Positions 62,115 to 64,000 of a stretch of DNA of 64,000 nt are shown in pieces. Made by a program: the position numbers and the translations under genes. Under the pieces are notes generated by a model. The model did not search any database, was not told the DNA's origin, and saw only the letters and a program-made list of their open reading frames with translations. Numbering within the stretch: position 1 is the first letter of the stretch; each line of letters opens with the position of its first letter. The DNA is taken from contig CANMRM010000004.1 in NCBI GenBank assembly GCA_947500295.1, forward strand, positions 121,663 to 185,662. Direction: 5' to 3'. The DNA is from an uncultured Kordiimonas sp. GTDB lineage: Bacteria; Pseudomonadota; Alphaproteobacteria; Sphingomonadales; Kordiimonadaceae.

Positions 62115-64000
62115 ATGCAGGATCCACAGGGTGTACCGATTGCTCTTGTCAGCATGCCATGGTCTGCTGCCAAATTGCCCTCCATCCAGTTGGCGACCCT
62201 CGACGCGGTATTGCGCGGTTCCGGACTTTCATCCGAGCGCCATGAATTGTATCTGGATTTTTGCTCGCAGATCACACCCGCGCTCTACACGCTGCTCGCC
62301 AACGGTGATGAATTTTTGATCGAGTGGCTGTTTTCCAGAGACTATTTCGGCAATGAGTCCGGCAACTGGCTCCAGGAATTTGAGCGTCAGAGACCAAAGA
62401 TCCCTCTGCCCAACCAAACCGACGATACAGAAATCGTGGAGGGCCTGAAGCTCGCTGCAACACATTTCCTGGATCGGTGCGAACAAGAGATCGACTGGTC
62501 TCGTCATGACATTATCGGCTTTTCGCTCAGTACCCAGCAACTGGGTGCGTCGATCGCGCTGGCGCGGCGCATAAAGCTCCGCTGTCCATCTGTACAAATT
62601 GTCTTTGGGGGCAGCATGTGCACCGGTGAAGCTGGCGGCGCAATATTGGATATGTGCCCTTACGTTGACGCTGTCGTTCGCACTGAAGGGGAGATCGTGT
62701 TTCCGGAGTTAATCCGGCGGTGGCGCGCAGAGGAGTCTCTGGACGGACTTGAAGGTGTCAGTCATCGAGGGCAGGGCAACAAAATTATTGATGAACCTGC
62801 GGGCGCTTTGTTTCAGAACAACAGTCCACGCCCGTTTCTCAACTATGATCCCTATTTTGCCAAAATTGAAAACCTGGGTTTGAGAAAAAGCCTTAACCCC
62901 ATGATGGCTTTTGAAAGCAGTCGTGGCTGCTGGTGGGGCGAAAAAAGCCAATGCAGTTTTTGTGGACTTCATGAAATTATGAAGTATCGGCCCAAACAGC
63001 AGGATTTTGTGCTGCAGGAAATGGAGCATTTGGCCGCCCGCCATCACCATGATCGATTTTATGCCGTTGACCTGATAGCGCCCAAACAGTTTTACGAGAG
63101 CTTCTTCCCGGAAATCGAGCGGCGCGGCCATGAGTGGCAGCTTTTTTATGAAATCAAATCCAATGTGACGCGCGAACAACTTGCTGCCTTTGTTGATGGC
63201 AGCGGCGAAGTCATCCAGCCGGGCATCGAGAGCTTGCAAGGCACATCACTGAAGCGCATGCACAAAGGCGCGCACGTCCTGCAAAACATCCAGTTGCTCA
63301 AATGGTGTCGTGAAATGGACGTGACTGTCTACTGGAACTATCTGATGAGCCTGCCGGGGGAAGAGGCGACCGACTATGATGGTGCGGCTGAGAAGGTGCG
63401 ACACCTGGTGCATCTGGAACCGCCGTCGACCATACGCGATGTGCTGATCACCCGCTACGCACCATATCATAAATCCCCCGACGACTATGGTATTACCAAT
63501 CTTCGGCCCCATCATCACTATTCGTTGGTGTTCCCGACCAGTCAGTCTGCGATTGATGGTTTTGCCTATCTTTTTGAGGCCGACTGGCCAACGCGTGAGG
63601 CCGCCGCGGGCTATACTGACGATCTTAAGGCCGCATGCCGGGACTGGAAAAAACTGGATCGTCGCAAGCCCCGACTTGACGCTTTTCTACTGAAAGACGG
63701 CAGTTTGCTGATAACAGATACGCGCCGCGGTGACGAGGCGCAGCATCGGCTAACCATGCATGACAGCGCGCTCTATCTGTTGCTTGACGGTAAGCAGCTG
63801 GAAAACCGCCTTGAAGACAAGCTTGCTGCCGTCGACCCTCAGGCACTGCATGCCATAAGCAACAGTGGTGGCATTTCAGCGCGGCTGGAAGCATGGGAAA
63901 AGTCCGGGTTGATCCTGCGGGAAGACAAGCAGGTTTTGGCGCTGGCGGTGAAAACCTGGAGCGACGAAGGAACCATAATGCCCAAGAAAAGAATTTCAGA
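62115..64000 (+). CDS. RiPP maturation radical SAM protein (B12-binding), 3' end cut by window
   Basis: At least 628 residues, with no stop before the edge. The N-terminal 200 residues resemble a cobalamin-binding Rossmann domain (IALVSMPWSAAKLPSIQLAT, IVFGGSMCTGEAGG, VVRTEGEIVFPELIRRW). The radical SAM core has Cys272, Cys280 and Cys283 in SSRGCWWGEKSQCSFCGLHE, a C-x7-C-x2-C variant with the CWWG...CxFCG context of the RiPP maturation radical SAM protein 1 family. QPGIESLQGTSLKRMHKGA and YWNYLMSLPGEE are core elements of the same fold. It would modify a ribosomal peptide, for example by C-methylation. The ATG at 62115 follows GGGGGAATTTGAAT. Known members act on precursor peptides that lie nearby; none is visible here. 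Confidence 0.9.
   Translation, partial: MQDPQGVPIALVSMPWSAAKLPSIQLATLDAVLRGSGLSSERHELYLDFCSQITPALYTLLANGDEFLIEWLFSRDYFGNESGNWLQEFERQRPKIPLPNQTDDTEIVEGLKLAATHFLDRCEQEIDWSRHDIIGFSLSTQQLGASIALARRIKLRCPSVQIVFGGSMCTGEAGGAILDMCPYVDAVVRTEGEIVFPELIRRWRAEESLDGLEGVSHRGQGNKIIDEPAGALFQNNSPRPFLNYDPYFAKIENLGLRKSLNPMMAFESSRGCWWGEKSQCSFCGLHEIMKYRPKQQDFVLQEMEHLAARHHHDRFYAVDLIAPKQFYESFFPEIERRGHEWQLFYEIKSNVTREQLAAFVDGSGEVIQPGIESLQGTSLKRMHKGAHVLQNIQLLKWCREMDVTVYWNYLMSLPGEEATDYDGAAEKVRHLVHLEPPSTIRDVLITRYAPYHKSPDDYGITNLRPHHHYSLVFPTSQSAIDGFAYLFEADWPTREAAAGYTDDLKAACRDWKKLDRRKPRLDAFLLKDGSLLITDTRRGDEAQHRLTMHDSALYLLLDGKQLENRLEDKLAAVDPQALHAISNSGGISARLEAWEKSGLILREDKQVLALAVKTWSDEGTIMPKKRIS

Overview
The window looks like chromosomal DNA of a free-living, probably marine alphaproteobacterium. 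The RNase P RNA is of the bacterial A-type with an alphaproteobacterial look, base composition is moderately GC-rich, and there are many secreted or periplasmic peptidases and two-component systems. The gene set is reminiscent of Kordiimonas-like bacteria, but that placement is an inference from content only. There is one tRNA gene (anticodon CAT) and one rnpB gene. I saw no insertion sequence, prophage or CRISPR array.

Layout. 1-3 kb: a cut TetR regulator, an AraC regulator divergent from an exported isochorismatase-type hydrolase, and a small beta-rich exported protein. 3-13.8 kb: a tricorn-type protease, the tRNA, a membrane histidine kinase, small exported proteins, an SDR, an S9-family lipoprotein peptidase and a fasciclin protein. 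14-20 kb: a hemolysin III protein with a TrmB-like methyltransferase, a MarR/enoyl-CoA hydratase pair with a perfect 12-bp operator-like palindrome, an MFS transporter, a glycosyltransferase and a Usp protein. 20-26.7 kb: PepSY, OmpR-type regulator, PhoQ-like kinase, gamma-glutamyltransferase, then a hybrid kinase whose 3' end overlaps a convergent Usp gene. 26.8-36.4 kb: an oxidative catabolism block (GMC oxidoreductase, cytochrome P450, fused hydantoinase/oxoprolinase, Baeyer-Villiger-type monooxygenase, a c-type heme protein). 36.4-38 kb: a MazG-like hydrolase and a small AT-richer patch with a two-helix membrane protein and a HEPN/AbiU2-like protein. 38-45.5 kb: a CPBP protease, an esterase, MAPEG, M19 dipeptidase, and a BlaI/M56 pair whose sensor carries eight about 34-residue repeats. 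45.7-54.2 kb: a degenerate GGDEF protein, two tandem KAS III enzymes, a DjlA-like co-chaperone, an AmpD-type amidase, a TetR regulator and a lipoprotein. 54.4-54.8 kb: rnpB.

The most unusual region is 55.05 kb to the right edge. A translationally coupled operon encodes an ABC half-exporter that has lost every ATPase motif, an HlyD-type adaptor and a TolC-type channel. It is followed on the same strand by an exported metzincin metalloprotease and, after a structured 200-base gap, by a B12-dependent radical SAM enzyme of the RiPP-maturation family (C-x7-C-x2-C in a CWWG...CxFCG context). The last gene runs off the window. I propose a RiPP-type peptide modification, processing and export locus with a pseudo-ATPase exporter. 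No precursor peptide gene is visible, so the precursor and any working ATPase would have to lie beyond position 64000 or elsewhere.
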